DNA of 64,000 nucleotides from JAUWTJ01 sp965603015 (GCA_965603015.1 CBFDBJ010000006.1:22873-86872), one strand, 5' to 3'. Positions 34,463 through 42,849 are shown, counted from the stretch's first letter. The notes: a model not told the origin generated them from the letters alone. Made by a program: numbers and translations.

Positions 34463-34567
34463 CGACGCTATAAATCCCGCCGCGTCTTTAATACTTTGAG
34501 CAGAAGACGCGGGTTGGCCTGGATTGTGAAACGACAGGATCGTGATGGGACACCGGCCTGAAAACGA

Positions 34568-35242
34568 ATGAGAGAGATATTGATCGTGGAAAAGATAGCA
34601 ATGTTGAACGCGCTACAGTCAGATAGAAGAAAACTCGCAGCGGCTCTTTCGCTGGTCGCAGTGCTGTGCGCAGGCTTCGTTTTTCTGCAGTCTTCGGCGT
34701 TGAATAATGCCGGGATCAGTGCAGCCCAGTCACAGCGGGCCAGCGCCGAGGCAATAATTGTCGCCATGAGCGAGGAAACTGTCCAGTCTCGCGCCGTTCT
34801 TGATGCCCTCTCGACCCGTGTCCTGGACAGTCTGCCGTCACGCGACGAGACCGAGGCACATTGTCTGGCCCAGGCGATCTATTACGAAGCGCGCGGCGAA
34901 CCATTGCCAGGACAGATTGCCGTCGCCGAGGTTATCCTCAACCGTCAAGAGTCCCGGCGCTATCCGAATACGATTTGCGGCGTTGTCTTTCAGAACCAAC
35001 ACAAGAAGAACCGTTGTCAATTCTCTTTTGCCTGTGATGGCAAGACCGACACACCGCCAGAAGGCAAGACCTGGAACAAGTCCGTATCGCTGGCAAACTA
35101 TGTAATGGCGGATGACAGTCTTCGCCTCACCGATGCAGCGACCCACTACCACGCTGACTATGTCTCCCCTTTCTGGTCAGAGCATCTGCAAAAGACGGTC
35201 AGCATCGGTAGCCACATCTTTTACAAGGGCGACAGGGCGTAA
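34568..35242 (+). CDS. SleB/CwlJ-type cell wall hydrolase
   Basis: Peptidoglycan hydrolase of the Hydrolase_2 family (SleB/CwlJ), here in a non-sporulating lineage. One N-terminal membrane helix (LAAALSLVAVLCAGFVFL) anchors it, followed by a linker and the catalytic domain: CLAQAIYYEARGEPLPGQIAVAEVILNR in parts (AIYYEARGE with the catalytic Glu107), CGVVFQ, CQFSFACDG, and YHADYVSPFW, ending GSHIFYKGD. Start is uncertain: ATG 34568 has no ribosome site; GTG 34586 (GAGAG) and ATG 34601 (GGAAAAG) do. Upstream lies a GANTC cluster, so expression may follow the cell cycle. Confidence 0.9.
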   Translation: MREILIVEKIAMLNALQSDRRKLAAALSLVAVLCAGFVFLQSSALNNAGISAAQSQRASAEAIIVAMSEETVQSRAVLDALSTRVLDSLPSRDETEAHCLAQAIYYEARGEPLPGQIAVAEVILNRQESRRYPNTICGVVFQNQHKKNRCQFSFACDGKTDTPPEGKTWNKSVSLANYVMADDSLRLTDAATHYHADYVSPFWSEHLQKTVSIGSHIFYKGDRA

Positions 35243-35279
35243 TCGTTCAAGGGACCTGATCTGTGCCGGCACTGCCTTC

Positions 35280-36278
35280 TCAGGGTGCTTCACCGGTTCG
35301 GGTGCCCTGCATATCGGCGCCGTTGAGATTGAGACTGTCCATGACGGCTCCCCGCAGATCGGCACCCTTCAGAACAGCCCCTGCAAAGTTGGCGTAGCTC
35401 AGATTGGCACGCAGGAGAGATGCGCGCTCAAAATGTGCTGTCTGCGCCTGGGCGTTGGTGAGAATGATGTCGTCCATGATGGCCCCGGCGAAGCTGGCTC
35501 CTTGAATCTTGGCCCCCGAGAAATTCGCGCCCGTGAGGTCCGAACCGTCAAACTCTGCAGCGGTTAATCGCGCGTTCGAGAAATCCAGGCCCGACAAATC
35601 CCGATTGCGGAAATCCGTTCCCATCAACGTCTTGCCGGAGAAGTCTCCCTCGATCCGCTTGAGATCGCCCGGCACGCGCGTGCCTGATGGAGCGGCGGGA
35701 ACCGGTGGGACTTCTGATGCGGTGTCCTCGACGGCAGTGGCAGCATCACCTGCGTACCCTTGTGGCTGTGGCGCTGACGCTGAAGAGGGAGCCGGTCGGG
35801 CCGGTTCTTCGCCAGGGGCCTCTTCATCGTGCATCTGGTTCTGAACGGACAGGAGTCGTTCGACCACAAGACTTTGAATTTCAGCCTCACTCAGGCGCTC
35901 CGGCTGCGAAGCATCAGATTTCTCAATGTCGAGGGCGGAAAGTTTACGCGCGATCTCAAGCCCGGCGGCTTCGAGAGCTTTAGCCTCAAGCTCATGGTTT
36001 TCCTGGGTTCGTTCAAGCTCGTCATGTATTGCCTTGATGTTTTTCTCGTCAAGAACGTCCGAGTCGCGCAGCACCTCTATCGTTTGACGAAGTGTGTCGC
36101 CGTCCGTGCCATTGGGATCAAGGGTGAACGGCCCTATGGTCACCGTGGGTTCGGCTTCTTTTTCAATGAAAGAAGAGTCGCCCTTCATCACATGAACACG
36201 GCCAACCGGACGGTTATTGGTGAAGAAGGAGAGCGCAATGACAATCAGGGCAGCAACGCCAAGCCTGGACGCAAGCAT
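35280..36278 (-). CDS. Membrane-anchored pentapeptide-repeat protein
   Basis: 332 residues. An N-terminal hydrophobic helix (LGVAALIVIALSFF) is followed by a charged, helical region (about 60-160) and a Pro/Ala/Glu-rich linker. The C-terminal 110 residues are pentapeptide repeats of the A(D/N)LxX type: LMGTDFRNRDLSGLDFSNARLTAAEFDGSDLTGANFSGAKIQGASF in short runs (DLSGL, DLTGA, NLSYA, DLRGA, NLNGA), which would fold as a right-handed quadrilateral beta-helix. Function is unknown; DNA mimicry is not implied, because the protein looks periplasmic. Start ATG 36278 follows GAGGAAC. A dyad shared with the neighbouring lipoprotein gene lies 113-127 bp upstream. Confidence 0.85.
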   Translation of the reverse strand: MLASRLGVAALIVIALSFFTNNRPVGRVHVMKGDSSFIEKEAEPTVTIGPFTLDPNGTDGDTLRQTIEVLRDSDVLDEKNIKAIHDELERTQENHELEAKALEAAGLEIARKLSALDIEKSDASQPERLSEAEIQSLVVERLLSVQNQMHDEEAPGEEPARPAPSSASAPQPQGYAGDAATAVEDTASEVPPVPAAPSGTRVPGDLKRIEGDFSGKTLMGTDFRNRDLSGLDFSNARLTAAEFDGSDLTGANFSGAKIQGASFAGAIMDDIILTNAQAQTAHFERASLLRANLSYANFAGAVLKGADLRGAVMDSLNLNGADMQGTRTGEAP

Positions 36279-36330
36279 AGTGTTCCTCGTTCTGTCCGAG
36301 ACGCGGAGACCGTCGCCCGCGCCTGAAAAC

Positions 36331-36352
36331 CCCTATATCATATTATATAGGG
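36331..36352. promoter_or_regulatory. Perfect palindrome in the pentapeptide gene's upstream region
   Basis: CCCTATAT (36331-36338), six-base spacer, ATATAGGG (36345-36352). On the strand read toward the pentapeptide gene it includes a TATAAT at 36347-36342, so it may overlap a -10 box. Whether it is an operator or a promoter by chance is open. Confidence 0.35.
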
Positions 36353-36390
36353 AACGAATTGTATAATGACACGGGCGGTCGCCCCGAAGG

Positions 36391-36405
36391 GTAACCCGGT
36401 TTACA
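36391..36405 (-). promoter_or_regulatory. TGTAAACC-N-G-N-TTAC dyad upstream of the pentapeptide gene
   Basis: On the minus strand the site reads TGTAAACCGGGTTAC. The stretch at 37273-37287, upstream of the coiled-coil lipoprotein gene, reads TGTAAACCAGCTTAC: 13 of 15 bases agree. GTAA/TTAC arms with a six-base spacer fit a dimeric DNA-binding protein. Confidence 0.45.
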
Positions 36406-36482
36406 TACGTGGCGGGGACTGGTTGCGATGCTAAACCAACCGGCACAGTGAACCCGGCGTTATCTTCAACGGACATATGGGC

Positions 36483-37211
36483 CTAATGGATATAGGGGGC
36501 CAAAGTCTGGCGATACAGGGGAAAAGGCTTGCCGGCAGCCGGTGCAGGCTCTGTAGAAGTCGACTTGTCTGATTTGTGCGGCTTGTCTGACTTGGGCGAC
36601 CTGGGTGCTTGCGTGGGAACCGGCGCTCTCGGCACCTCTTTCCTGACACGCTCCTCCGCGCGCTTCATCTCATCGGCCTCGCGTTTCATGACTTCAGCCT
36701 TGATTTTCATTTCAGCCGCCTTGCGGCTCAAGTGCTCTGCCTGCCGGGCCATATGTTCAGCCTGCCTTGCCATGTGTTCTGCTTGCCTCGTTAGCCGACC
36801 TTCGTCTCTGGCCAGCTGCATTTCGGCCTGTTCAAGCCCTCGCTGTGCCTCTTGCAGCGCGGTCTGCACGGACATCGCGATGGTCTGGCTCAAACCTTCT
36901 CCATCCAGATGGGTTTCGATACTCAGACTTGCAAGTTCGCTTTTTGTTTCAGCAAGGGCCTGGCTTATTTCAAGTCTGGCCTCTGCAAGTGCGTCGCGCA
37001 CCTCGTCATTGATCTCGCGGCGCAATTCAAGCTGCTCTTCATGGGACATCCCGGATATTGAGACGTCATAGTCGTGGCCGTCCAAAACGAAAGCGTAATG
37101 GTCCTTCTGGTCTGCATCATTGAATTTTGCATCTGCCTGGTCGGCTTGCGCCGCAGCGCAGGCGGTTAGTGCGAAGACAGAAGCGGCAACAGCAAATTCC
37201 CGGATCAACAT
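36483..37211 (-). CDS. Coiled-coil lipoprotein of unknown function
   Basis: ATG 37211 is chosen because GAGGAG sits eight bases upstream. The signal ends in the lipobox LTAC (FALTACAAAQ). The mature chain of about 220 residues is dominated by helix with heptad character; its centre holds three near-identical 7-residue units RQAEHMA, RQAEHMA, RQAEHLS, followed by RKAAEMK, which the DNA shows as a 21 bp tandem repeat (about 36738-36795). The tail is Pro/Lys/Ser rich. No enzyme motif seen. It may be a periplasmic spacer or scaffold. Upstream of it is a dyad like the one before the next gene downstream, suggesting joint control. Confidence 0.8.
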   Translation of the reverse strand: MLIREFAVAASVFALTACAAAQADQADAKFNDADQKDHYAFVLDGHDYDVSISGMSHEEQLELRREINDEVRDALAEARLEISQALAETKSELASLSIETHLDGEGLSQTIAMSVQTALQEAQRGLEQAEMQLARDEGRLTRQAEHMARQAEHMARQAEHLSRKAAEMKIKAEVMKREADEMKRAEERVRKEVPRAPVPTQAPRSPKSDKPHKSDKSTSTEPAPAAGKPFPLYRQTLAPYIH

Positions 37212-37272
37212 GACAGAATCTCCTCGACGATATGAAACTGCCGTCAAGATAGATCAAGTCTCTGGCGGGTCC

Positions 37273-37288
37273 TGTAAACCAGCTTACA
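37273..37288. promoter_or_regulatory. TGTAA-N6-TTACA dyad upstream of the coiled-coil lipoprotein gene
   Basis: Perfect 16-base dyad, TGTAAACCAGCTTACA, 62 bp before the ATG at 37211. It resembles the site at 36391-36405. Position fits a promoter-proximal operator. Confidence 0.45.
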
Positions 37289-37303
37289 CAACCAGACCAA
37301 TAT

Positions 37304-38188
37304 TCAATCTCCGGCTCCAGGGACCAGAGCATCGAAGTCGAGGCCAATATCGAGAGTTGGGGCGCTGTGGGTAATAAAGCCGGAAGAAATGTAATCGACG
37401 CCGGTTTCGGCAACGGCGCGGACAGTCTCCAGATTGATTTTCCCCGAGGCTTCAAGCACTGCCTTGCCAGCGGTTTTTTTTACTGCGGCCTCAAGTTCGG
37501 GCGGTGTCATGTTATCGAGAAGAATGATGCGTGCACCGGCAGCCAGCGCTTCGTCGAGCTGCTCCAGTGTATCGACCTCGATTTCGATGGCGGTCATGTG
37601 ACCTGCCGCCCTTTGAGCGGCGCTGAGGGCTTTGGTTATACCGCCTGCAGCAGCAATGTGATTGTCCTTGATGAGGATTGCGTCGTCGAGGCCAAAGCGA
37701 TGGTTCACGCCGCCCCCTGCAAGAACAGCATGTTTCTCAAAGGCGCGAAGCCCCGGCGTGGTCTTGCGGGTGCAGCAGATGCGCGCGCCGGTCCCTTCCA
37801 CAGCATCAACGAGGGCGCGGGTCGCAGTGGCGACGCCGCTGAGGTGCCCCATGAAATTGAGCGCAACCCTCTCGGCCGTCAAAATGGATCGGGCGGGCCC
37901 TTCGATCAGGGCAATGTCATCGCCCGGGCCTACTCTTGCGCCGTCCTCCCGGATCACAGCGATCTTGAGCGAGGGATCGACAAGGCGAAAGGCCGTGCGC
38001 GCAACGTCGAGGCCGGCGATAATTCCGTCCTCGCGGGCAGTCAGGGAAACACGCGCAACGGCATCTTCCGGAACCACGCTTTGGGATGTGATGTCACCGG
38101 CGCGGCCAAGATCTTCGAGCAATGCAGCGCGGACCGGCTCCTCAAGAAGGAGAGTTGCCAGGTGTGGCAGTTTCGGGCTGTCAGACAT
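37304..38188 (-). CDS. nadC: Nicotinate-nucleotide pyrophosphorylase (carboxylating)
   Basis: Converts quinolinate and PRPP to nicotinate mononucleotide, third step of de novo NAD synthesis. Family blocks: ALLEDLGRAGDITSQSVV at the start, ALNFMGHLSGVATATRALVD, CTRKTTPGLRAFEKHAVLAGGGVNHRFGL in parts (RKTTPGLR, EKHAVLAGGGVNHR), KDNHI and the Asp/Glu barrel AIEIEVDTLEQ. 294 aa is normal. It lies 20 bp downstream of nadA on the same strand and is surely in its operon. nadB, often between these two, is absent here. Confidence 0.96.
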   Translation of the reverse strand: MSDSPKLPHLATLLLEEPVRAALLEDLGRAGDITSQSVVPEDAVARVSLTAREDGIIAGLDVARTAFRLVDPSLKIAVIREDGARVGPGDDIALIEGPARSILTAERVALNFMGHLSGVATATRALVDAVEGTGARICCTRKTTPGLRAFEKHAVLAGGGVNHRFGLDDAILIKDNHIAAAGGITKALSAAQRAAGHMTAIEIEVDTLEQLDEALAAGARIILLDNMTPPELEAAVKKTAGKAVLEASGKINLETVRAVAETGVDYISSGFITHSAPTLDIGLDFDALVPGAGD

Positions 38189-38208
38189 GTGAGCGAACTA
38201 CCTGTCGT

Positions 38209-39348
38209 TTAATCGCCGGCCGCCATCGCGGCCTCGCTTGGCCTGTTGGAGACTTTGGACCGCACGGTCGGTCTGATCGAACCCTTGTCTTCGACGACAA
38301 CGTCAATGGGCTTACTGGCGTTGAACCGGTTCTTGCCCGGTGTCTTGAGGTCAACCATGCGCTGGACCGAAACCCGGGCGCGCCGGGCCATGTCCTCATC
38401 GATGATGACTTCATGCTCACCGGTTTGCAGCGTGTGCAGAATATTTTCCAGCGTGATCCGTTTCATGTGCGGGCAAATGTTGCAAGGCCGTTCAAAATGA
38501 ACTTCCGGACATTCAACAGCGACATTGTCACTCATGGAACATTCGGTGACCATGACCACGCGGGCTGGTTTGTGATCCTTGACGTAAGAAATCATCGCCG
38601 CCGTCGAACCCGCAAAATCGACTTCCTGCATGACATCAGGTGGACATTCCGGGTGAGCCAGGATGACGATATTCGGGTCATTGGCTTTATAGGCGCGCAT
38701 TTCATCTGCGGTAAAACGTTCGTGAACTTCACAGACGCCTTTCCAGGCAATCACTTCAACATTGGTCTCGGCAGCGACATTGCGCGCCAGATATTCATCC
38801 GGGATCATGATAACCCGGTCGACGCCAAGGCTCTCAACAACTTCAATAGCGTTGGATGAGGTGCAACAAATATCGCTTTCGGCTTTCACGTCGGCAGAGG
38901 TGTTGACGTAGGTGACCACAGGGACGCCAGGGTATTTGGCCTTGATAAGACGAACATCCTCACCCGTGATCGACGAGGCCAGCGAACATCCTGCCTCCAT
39001 GCTTGGTATCAGGACGGTCTTTTCAGGCGACAGCAACTTTGAAGTTTCTGCCATAAAGTGGACGCCGGCCTGAACGATGACATTGGCTTCGGTTTTGGAG
39101 GCCTGGAGCGCGAGCTGCAGGCTGTCACCAACATAGTCGGCGACACAGTGGAAAATCTCCGGTGTCTGGTAGTTGTGAGCAAGAATAACGGCATTCTTTT
39201 CCTGCTTCAGCCGATTGATCTCTCTGATCAAGGGCGCGAAGAAGGGCCACTCAATTGCCGGGACAACGTCTTTGACGCGGTCATAAAGCGGCGCCATTTC
39301 CCGGGCAACCTCTTCGGTATATTCCAGGTTCGTTGTGTTCTTGTTCAT
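38209..39348 (-). CDS. nadA: Quinolinate synthase A
   Basis: 4Fe-4S enzyme condensing iminoaspartate with dihydroxyacetone phosphate to quinolinate. The N-terminal AVILAHNYQTPEIF, DYVGDSLQLA and VIVQAGVHFMAETSKLL blocks, the cluster cysteines in MEAGCSLA, CCTSSNA and CNICPHM, and the ILAHPECPP block are all present. 379 aa fits the long (NadA type I) form. The start ATG 39348 has AAGGAGA upstream. Two palindromes (39360-39378 and 39427-39443) lie just beyond the ribosome site and are proposed NadQ operators. Confidence 0.96.
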   Translation of the reverse strand: MNKNTTNLEYTEEVAREMAPLYDRVKDVVPAIEWPFFAPLIREINRLKQEKNAVILAHNYQTPEIFHCVADYVGDSLQLALQASKTEANVIVQAGVHFMAETSKLLSPEKTVLIPSMEAGCSLASSITGEDVRLIKAKYPGVPVVTYVNTSADVKAESDICCTSSNAIEVVESLGVDRVIMIPDEYLARNVAAETNVEVIAWKGVCEVHERFTADEMRAYKANDPNIVILAHPECPPDVMQEVDFAGSTAAMISYVKDHKPARVVMVTECSMSDNVAVECPEVHFERPCNICPHMKRITLENILHTLQTGEHEVIIDEDMARRARVSVQRMVDLKTPGKNRFNASKPIDVVVEDKGSIRPTVRSKVSNRPSEAAMAAGD

Positions 39349-39359
39349 TGCTGTCTCCT

Positions 39360-39378
39360 TATGCTCACTGTGAGCATA
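39360..39378. promoter_or_regulatory. Palindromic operator candidate 1 (NadQ) at nadA
   Basis: Perfect 9-base arms, TATGCTCAC and GTGAGCATA, around one central T. The site ends 12 bp upstream of the nadA ATG, touching the ribosome site, a place where a bound repressor would block transcription. The inner spacing ATGCT-N7-AGCAT repeats in candidate 2. Confidence 0.65.
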
Positions 39379-39426
39379 TATCAGGTCAGGAAAAAACCCG
39401 TCCCGAAACCGGGGCAGGATGGACTT

Positions 39427-39443
39427 ATGCTATGTTTGAGCAT
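39427..39443. promoter_or_regulatory. Palindromic operator candidate 2 (NadQ) at nadA
   Basis: ATGCT-N7-AGCAT, the same arms and spacing as candidate 1, with 66 bp between the two site starts, about six helical turns, so both would face the same side of the DNA. The central seven bases differ. Confidence 0.55.
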
Positions 39444-39644
39444 TACTCAGGTCAAGAAAAAAATACGAAAGTTTTGGTCGCGCGCAGCTAGCTGCGCCTT
39501 TGTGGTCGAACGTCACAGTTCTCAAATCACCCCAATTGCGCCCAAATCCCGCCCGAATTGGCCGCCCAAATAGTGATGTCGAATGGCCGTATCAAGGAGC
39601 CGAACCCGGGGAAACGGGGTTCCAACAAGGGTGATGAGGGTATT

Positions 39645-39986
39645 ATGCGGATATTTTTCACGTGTATCGCAATGTGTATCGTTCTGCTTTCCATAGCCAG
39701 CGCTGAAACACTGCAGTCCGCGGGCGCAGAACTTGTAGATGTGTCACGCGCTGATGGCTCGGTACAGTGCGGCGACGGCCCGGCGATCACGCTGGCGGAA
39801 AGCGTTGCGGAGGTTGAGGCCGCAGATATTGAAGTTTTCAGTGCCCGAGCGGCATTTGACGGGCGCAAGCGGGTTGCCAGGTGCGGCGTTTCGACAGGCC
39901 GGGTGCATATTCTTTCAATTGAATCAGGTGACCTTGAAGGAGTGAAGGGGCTTGGATTTAAAGAGTTCTCAATCGGGAGCGACTAA
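39645..39986 (+). CDS. Small secreted hypothetical protein
   Basis: 113 residues, starting at ATG 39645 with GAGGG upstream (a longer frame from 39558 has no ribosome site). The signal peptide MRIFFTCIAMCIVLLSIASA ends before ETLQ. The mature protein of about 93 residues has two cysteines (SVQCGDG and VARCGVS), which may form a disulfide. No family recognised. It is read away from nadA, sharing the intergenic region that carries the NadQ operator candidates, and overlaps the end of nadQ by 4 bp tail to tail. Confidence 0.65.
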   Translation: MRIFFTCIAMCIVLLSIASAETLQSAGAELVDVSRADGSVQCGDGPAITLAESVAEVEAADIEVFSARAAFDGRKRVARCGVSTGRVHILSIESGDLEGVKGLGFKEFSIGSD

Positions 39987-40972
39987 CGTCGACCTCGCGG
40001 TGACGGCATGCGGACGCCAGGTGCAACCCGTTCCTGCAAGACTTCACGCCGAAAGCGAAACAGCTGAGCGGGCCTGCCTATGCTTTGTGCACTGATTGTC
40101 CCGGTGTTTTCCACCAGTCCACTTGTTGCCACAAGACGCCTGAAGTTCTGCTTGTGCAAATGGACGCCCGCAATAGCTTCAATGGTCCGTTGCAGTTCCA
40201 GCAGAGTAAAAGTGTCCAGCATAAGTTCAAAAATAACCGGACGATATTTGAGCTTTCCTCGAAGTCTTCCCATCGCGGTCGCCAGAATTCGTCGGTGGTC
40301 AAAGCGCATGGCCATGCCAATGGTGTGACTTTCGCTCTGTTGCGGCAAATTTTCATCGCGAGAAGCTTCCGTCACAAGGTCAGCCTCATAAAGAAGTTCA
40401 TAGCGCTCGAGTATCTTTTCATCATCCCACGCAACATTTTTTGCCCCGAAGCAAAGCTTCACGCGGTCACGCCTTTGATTGCGCAGCGGACCTGATCCTG
40501 CCGCTGCGGCCCAGGTTTCGAGAGCGGGGCGGATGACCTCATCAACCATGTCCGGAAACCCGCCGCGATGATCTTCCCATGGAAAAAAGTCATACCAGGA
40601 TCGCCATACGGCATCGGGCAGGGCACTGTCGGTCGCGCGGTCAGTAAGGGCAAGATAGCCAACCGAGACAAACCGATCCTGATCATCCGGCCCGGAATGC
40701 CGCCCCCGGTCGCCAAATGTATAGAGCTGTTCGAAGTATCCCATTTCCAGCTCGGTCTGTTCTTCCACCCAGCGCCGCATTCCCAGTTCAAGGGTCCGGT
40801 CGCGGATTGGCTCAAAGGGACCATAGGGAAGTCCGAAGGTCGTTTCACTTGTCTCGCTCTTTTCACGTACAACAAGAACAAGCGGCGTGTCATCGCGCAC
40901 GGTAACAATGGCGGCGTTAAGTTCCATGATGACGGTGCTGTGCTCCGCCTGTTGTCCGCCTCGTTCAGTCAC
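39983..40972 (-). CDS. nadQ: NadQ-type Nudix-domain transcriptional regulator of NAD synthesis
   Basis: Proposed repressor of the de novo NAD operon in Alphaproteobacteria, a COG4111-type protein: an N-terminal degenerate Nudix fold (ELNAAIVTVRDDTPLVLVVREK, FGLPYGPFEPIRDRTLELGMRRWVEEQTE, in which the Nudix catalytic Glu pattern is not fully kept) followed by a C-terminal winged-helix-like domain (ELQRTIEAIAGVHLHKQNFRRLVATSGLVENTG). 329 aa. The start is GTG 40972, with GGGAGG upstream, inside the end of the HD gene (8 bp overlap, GTGACTGA), so the two are translationally coupled. nadA and the palindromes lie about 0.6 kb away. NadQ binding to those sites is inferred. Confidence 0.8.
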   Translation of the reverse strand: MTERGGQQAEHSTVIMELNAAIVTVRDDTPLVLVVREKSETSETTFGLPYGPFEPIRDRTLELGMRRWVEEQTELEMGYFEQLYTFGDRGRHSGPDDQDRFVSVGYLALTDRATDSALPDAVWRSWYDFFPWEDHRGGFPDMVDEVIRPALETWAAAAGSGPLRNQRRDRVKLCFGAKNVAWDDEKILERYELLYEADLVTEASRDENLPQQSESHTIGMAMRFDHRRILATAMGRLRGKLKYRPVIFELMLDTFTLLELQRTIEAIAGVHLHKQNFRRLVATSGLVENTGTISAQSIGRPAQLFRFRREVLQERVAPGVRMPSPRGRR

Positions 40973-41672
40973 CAGGACCTCCCTTGCCTGCAACGGCGGG
41001 GCGGGCTTTCTGCCCGGCCATTTGTGCAAGAAGATCATTGGCCCGGTCAATGAACGCTGCTTTCGCGCGATTGGCGGTGACAGGTTTGGGCGCGAGCTCC
41101 TGCCACAGGTTCTCGGCGAGGCGTGGCCTCTTGAAGACTTTATTGGCCTCTTCTACAGAAAAGCCTGCCAGTGTCGTGGCTTCAAGATAAGCCGATGCAA
41201 GATCGGCGCGCTTGATCAATTTTTCAATTTGCTGAGGCAGCCCGGAGGGAAGCGAAAATCTGAGATGAATAGCGGCCATGAGCCGGTGTTCAAGCGCTTT
41301 GTAGTCAAGCCCGACCGCTGCCTTGAACGGGCTGATAAGATCCCCGACCACATACTCCGGTGCGTCATGAAGCAGGGCTGCCAGTCGCCATTTCGCATCC
41401 AGTCCCGGCTTGAACTCATTCACAAGGACTTCAACCAGCAGCGAGTGCTCGGCGACCGAATAGGGATTTGCACCCGACGTTTGGCCATTCCAGCGCGCAA
41501 CACGCGAAAGGCCATGCGCAATGTCCTCAAGCTCGACATCAAAGGGCGAGGGGTCGAGCAGGTCAAGGCGCCGCCCGCTCAGCATGCGCTGCCAGGCACG
41601 CGGAGCCTTGGCCGCTGCCTTGCGAGCAGTTGATGGCGTCTTCCTTGCCAGAGTTCGTCCTGATTGGGCCAT
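40965..41672 (-). CDS. HD-domain hydrolase (YfbR-like nucleotidase group)
   Basis: HD phosphohydrolase with the metal site SVAEHSLLV (His), RLAALLHDAPEYVVGDLISPFK (His-Asp) and a later Asp in KRADLASAYLEA, the pattern of YfbR-type 5'-deoxynucleotidases. 235 aa from ATG 41672 (reading MAQSGRTLARK); a longer frame to 41762 is possible but without better support. Coupled to nadQ by an overlap; a link to nucleotide or NAD metabolism is plausible but not shown. Confidence 0.85.
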   Translation of the reverse strand: MAQSGRTLARKTPSTARKAAAKAPRAWQRMLSGRRLDLLDPSPFDVELEDIAHGLSRVARWNGQTSGANPYSVAEHSLLVEVLVNEFKPGLDAKWRLAALLHDAPEYVVGDLISPFKAAVGLDYKALEHRLMAAIHLRFSLPSGLPQQIEKLIKRADLASAYLEATTLAGFSVEEANKVFKRPRLAENLWQELAPKPVTANRAKAAFIDRANDLLAQMAGQKARPAVAGKGGPGD

Positions 41673-41973
41673 AAACGGGGATCTTGAGCCTGTGTTTGAT
41701 ATCCAGAAGGGCGTTTTATACTTTTTGCGGTGCCGAGGCAACGCGGGGCAGTCCTGTGTCATTAGAGGTCAGGGCCGGCTGGCGGCGGTCCAAGACACGC
41801 CGAAAATCAGGACGATTGATTCTCCGGGCACCGCCACTTGCCCGGGCCCTCCGGCGAGGGGTATATTGACGCATTCTGCCGGTTGGCTGTTGACATCGGC
41901 GGGCTAAATCCACACCCTTAGCCTTTAGAAGTATGCCAGTTTATTCATTGTTTTGGAATGAAAGGTGTTGAAG
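41673..41973. other. Intergenic region between the HD and universal stress genes
   Basis: 301 bp between divergent genes. TTGACG (41866-41871) and TTGACA (41890-41895) look like -35 boxes for the stress gene, but neither has a good -10 at 16-18 bp. I find no RNA gene or repeat. The first 90 bp could be coding if the HD gene starts at its upstream alternative. Confidence 0.4.
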
Positions 41974-42843
41974 ATGTCTATTCGCCGTATGTTGGTTCCG
42001 GTCGTTGGCCGTGAGTGTGACAAATCCACTCTGAAGACTGCCGTGCAGGTCGCGCGCCGGGTTGGCGCCCACATCGATGCGCTGATTGTCCGCGCCGATG
42101 CTGCCGAGTTCCTGCCTGTGATGGGCGAGGGCTATAGCGGGATCGTCGCTCAGGATATTCTTGAAGCAGTGGATAGTGCCGGGGATGAACTGGCAGAAAA
42201 GGCGCGCCAGAATGTGGTTTCTATAGCGGAGGCGACGGGGCTGCCGATCACGAAACATGGCGAAGTTTGCGATCAGCCGTCGATCTCTTTCCATCAGGCC
42301 AAGGGTCCGTTGTTTGCCGTGTTACAGCAGGAAAGTCAGCTGACGGATCTTGTTGTTTACACGCATCCGGCTCAGGGTGTGACGTCGGAGCTGGCAAATG
42401 TTCTGCCTGATCTGCTGATCGGGTGTCGCCGGCCATTTTTGATCGCGCCGGAGGAGCCTGTGAAAAGTATCGGCTCCCACATTGTTATTGCCTGGAACTC
42501 GGGCCATGAGGCGGCTTCTGCGATCCGTCAGGCGCGCGGCTTCTTGCCCTTTGCCGACAAGGTTGAGGTGGCCATGATCGCTGACGACGAGGCGTCCGCA
42601 CAGGCCGAGCTCGCTCTGCCTCTGGCCTATCTTGCCTGTCACGGGATCAAGGCAGAGACCCGGATCACGATCGACAAATCAAAAAACGCCGGTGATATTA
42701 TATTGCGGGATTTTGCAGACTCCGGCGCCGACCTTCTGGTCATGGGCGCCTATGGTCACAGCCGCGTCCGCGAATTTATCTTTGGCGGCGCGACGCGTCA
42801 GGTTTTGCACGAAGCAAAATTCCCTGTCTTCATGGCGCATTAG
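41974..42843 (+). CDS. Tandem-domain universal stress protein
   Basis: Two UspA domains in one 290-residue chain. Domain 1 begins SIRRMLVPVVGRECDKSTLKTAVQVARRVGAHIDAL, though its ATP loop is poor; domain 2 (SIGSHIVIAWNSGHEAASAIRQA onward) ends ADLLVMGAYGHSRVREFIFGGATRQVLHEAKFPVFMAH, with the G-x2-G-x9-G-S/T-like loop GAYGHSRVREFIFGGATRQ. ATG 41974 is chosen because AAAGG is eight bases upstream; GTG 41965 is in frame. A role in stress resistance is a family-level statement only. Its 3' end meets the tandem repeat at 42850. Confidence 0.9.
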   Translation: MSIRRMLVPVVGRECDKSTLKTAVQVARRVGAHIDALIVRADAAEFLPVMGEGYSGIVAQDILEAVDSAGDELAEKARQNVVSIAEATGLPITKHGEVCDQPSISFHQAKGPLFAVLQQESQLTDLVVYTHPAQGVTSELANVLPDLLIGCRRPFLIAPEEPVKSIGSHIVIAWNSGHEAASAIRQARGFLPFADKVEVAMIADDEASAQAELALPLAYLACHGIKAETRITIDKSKNAGDIILRDFADSGADLLVMGAYGHSRVREFIFGGATRQVLHEAKFPVFMAH

Positions 42844-42849
42844 TCAATC

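Noticed and set aside
36362..36367. TATAAT on the + strand as a promoter
   Set aside because: No gene lies downstream on that strand within a useful distance.
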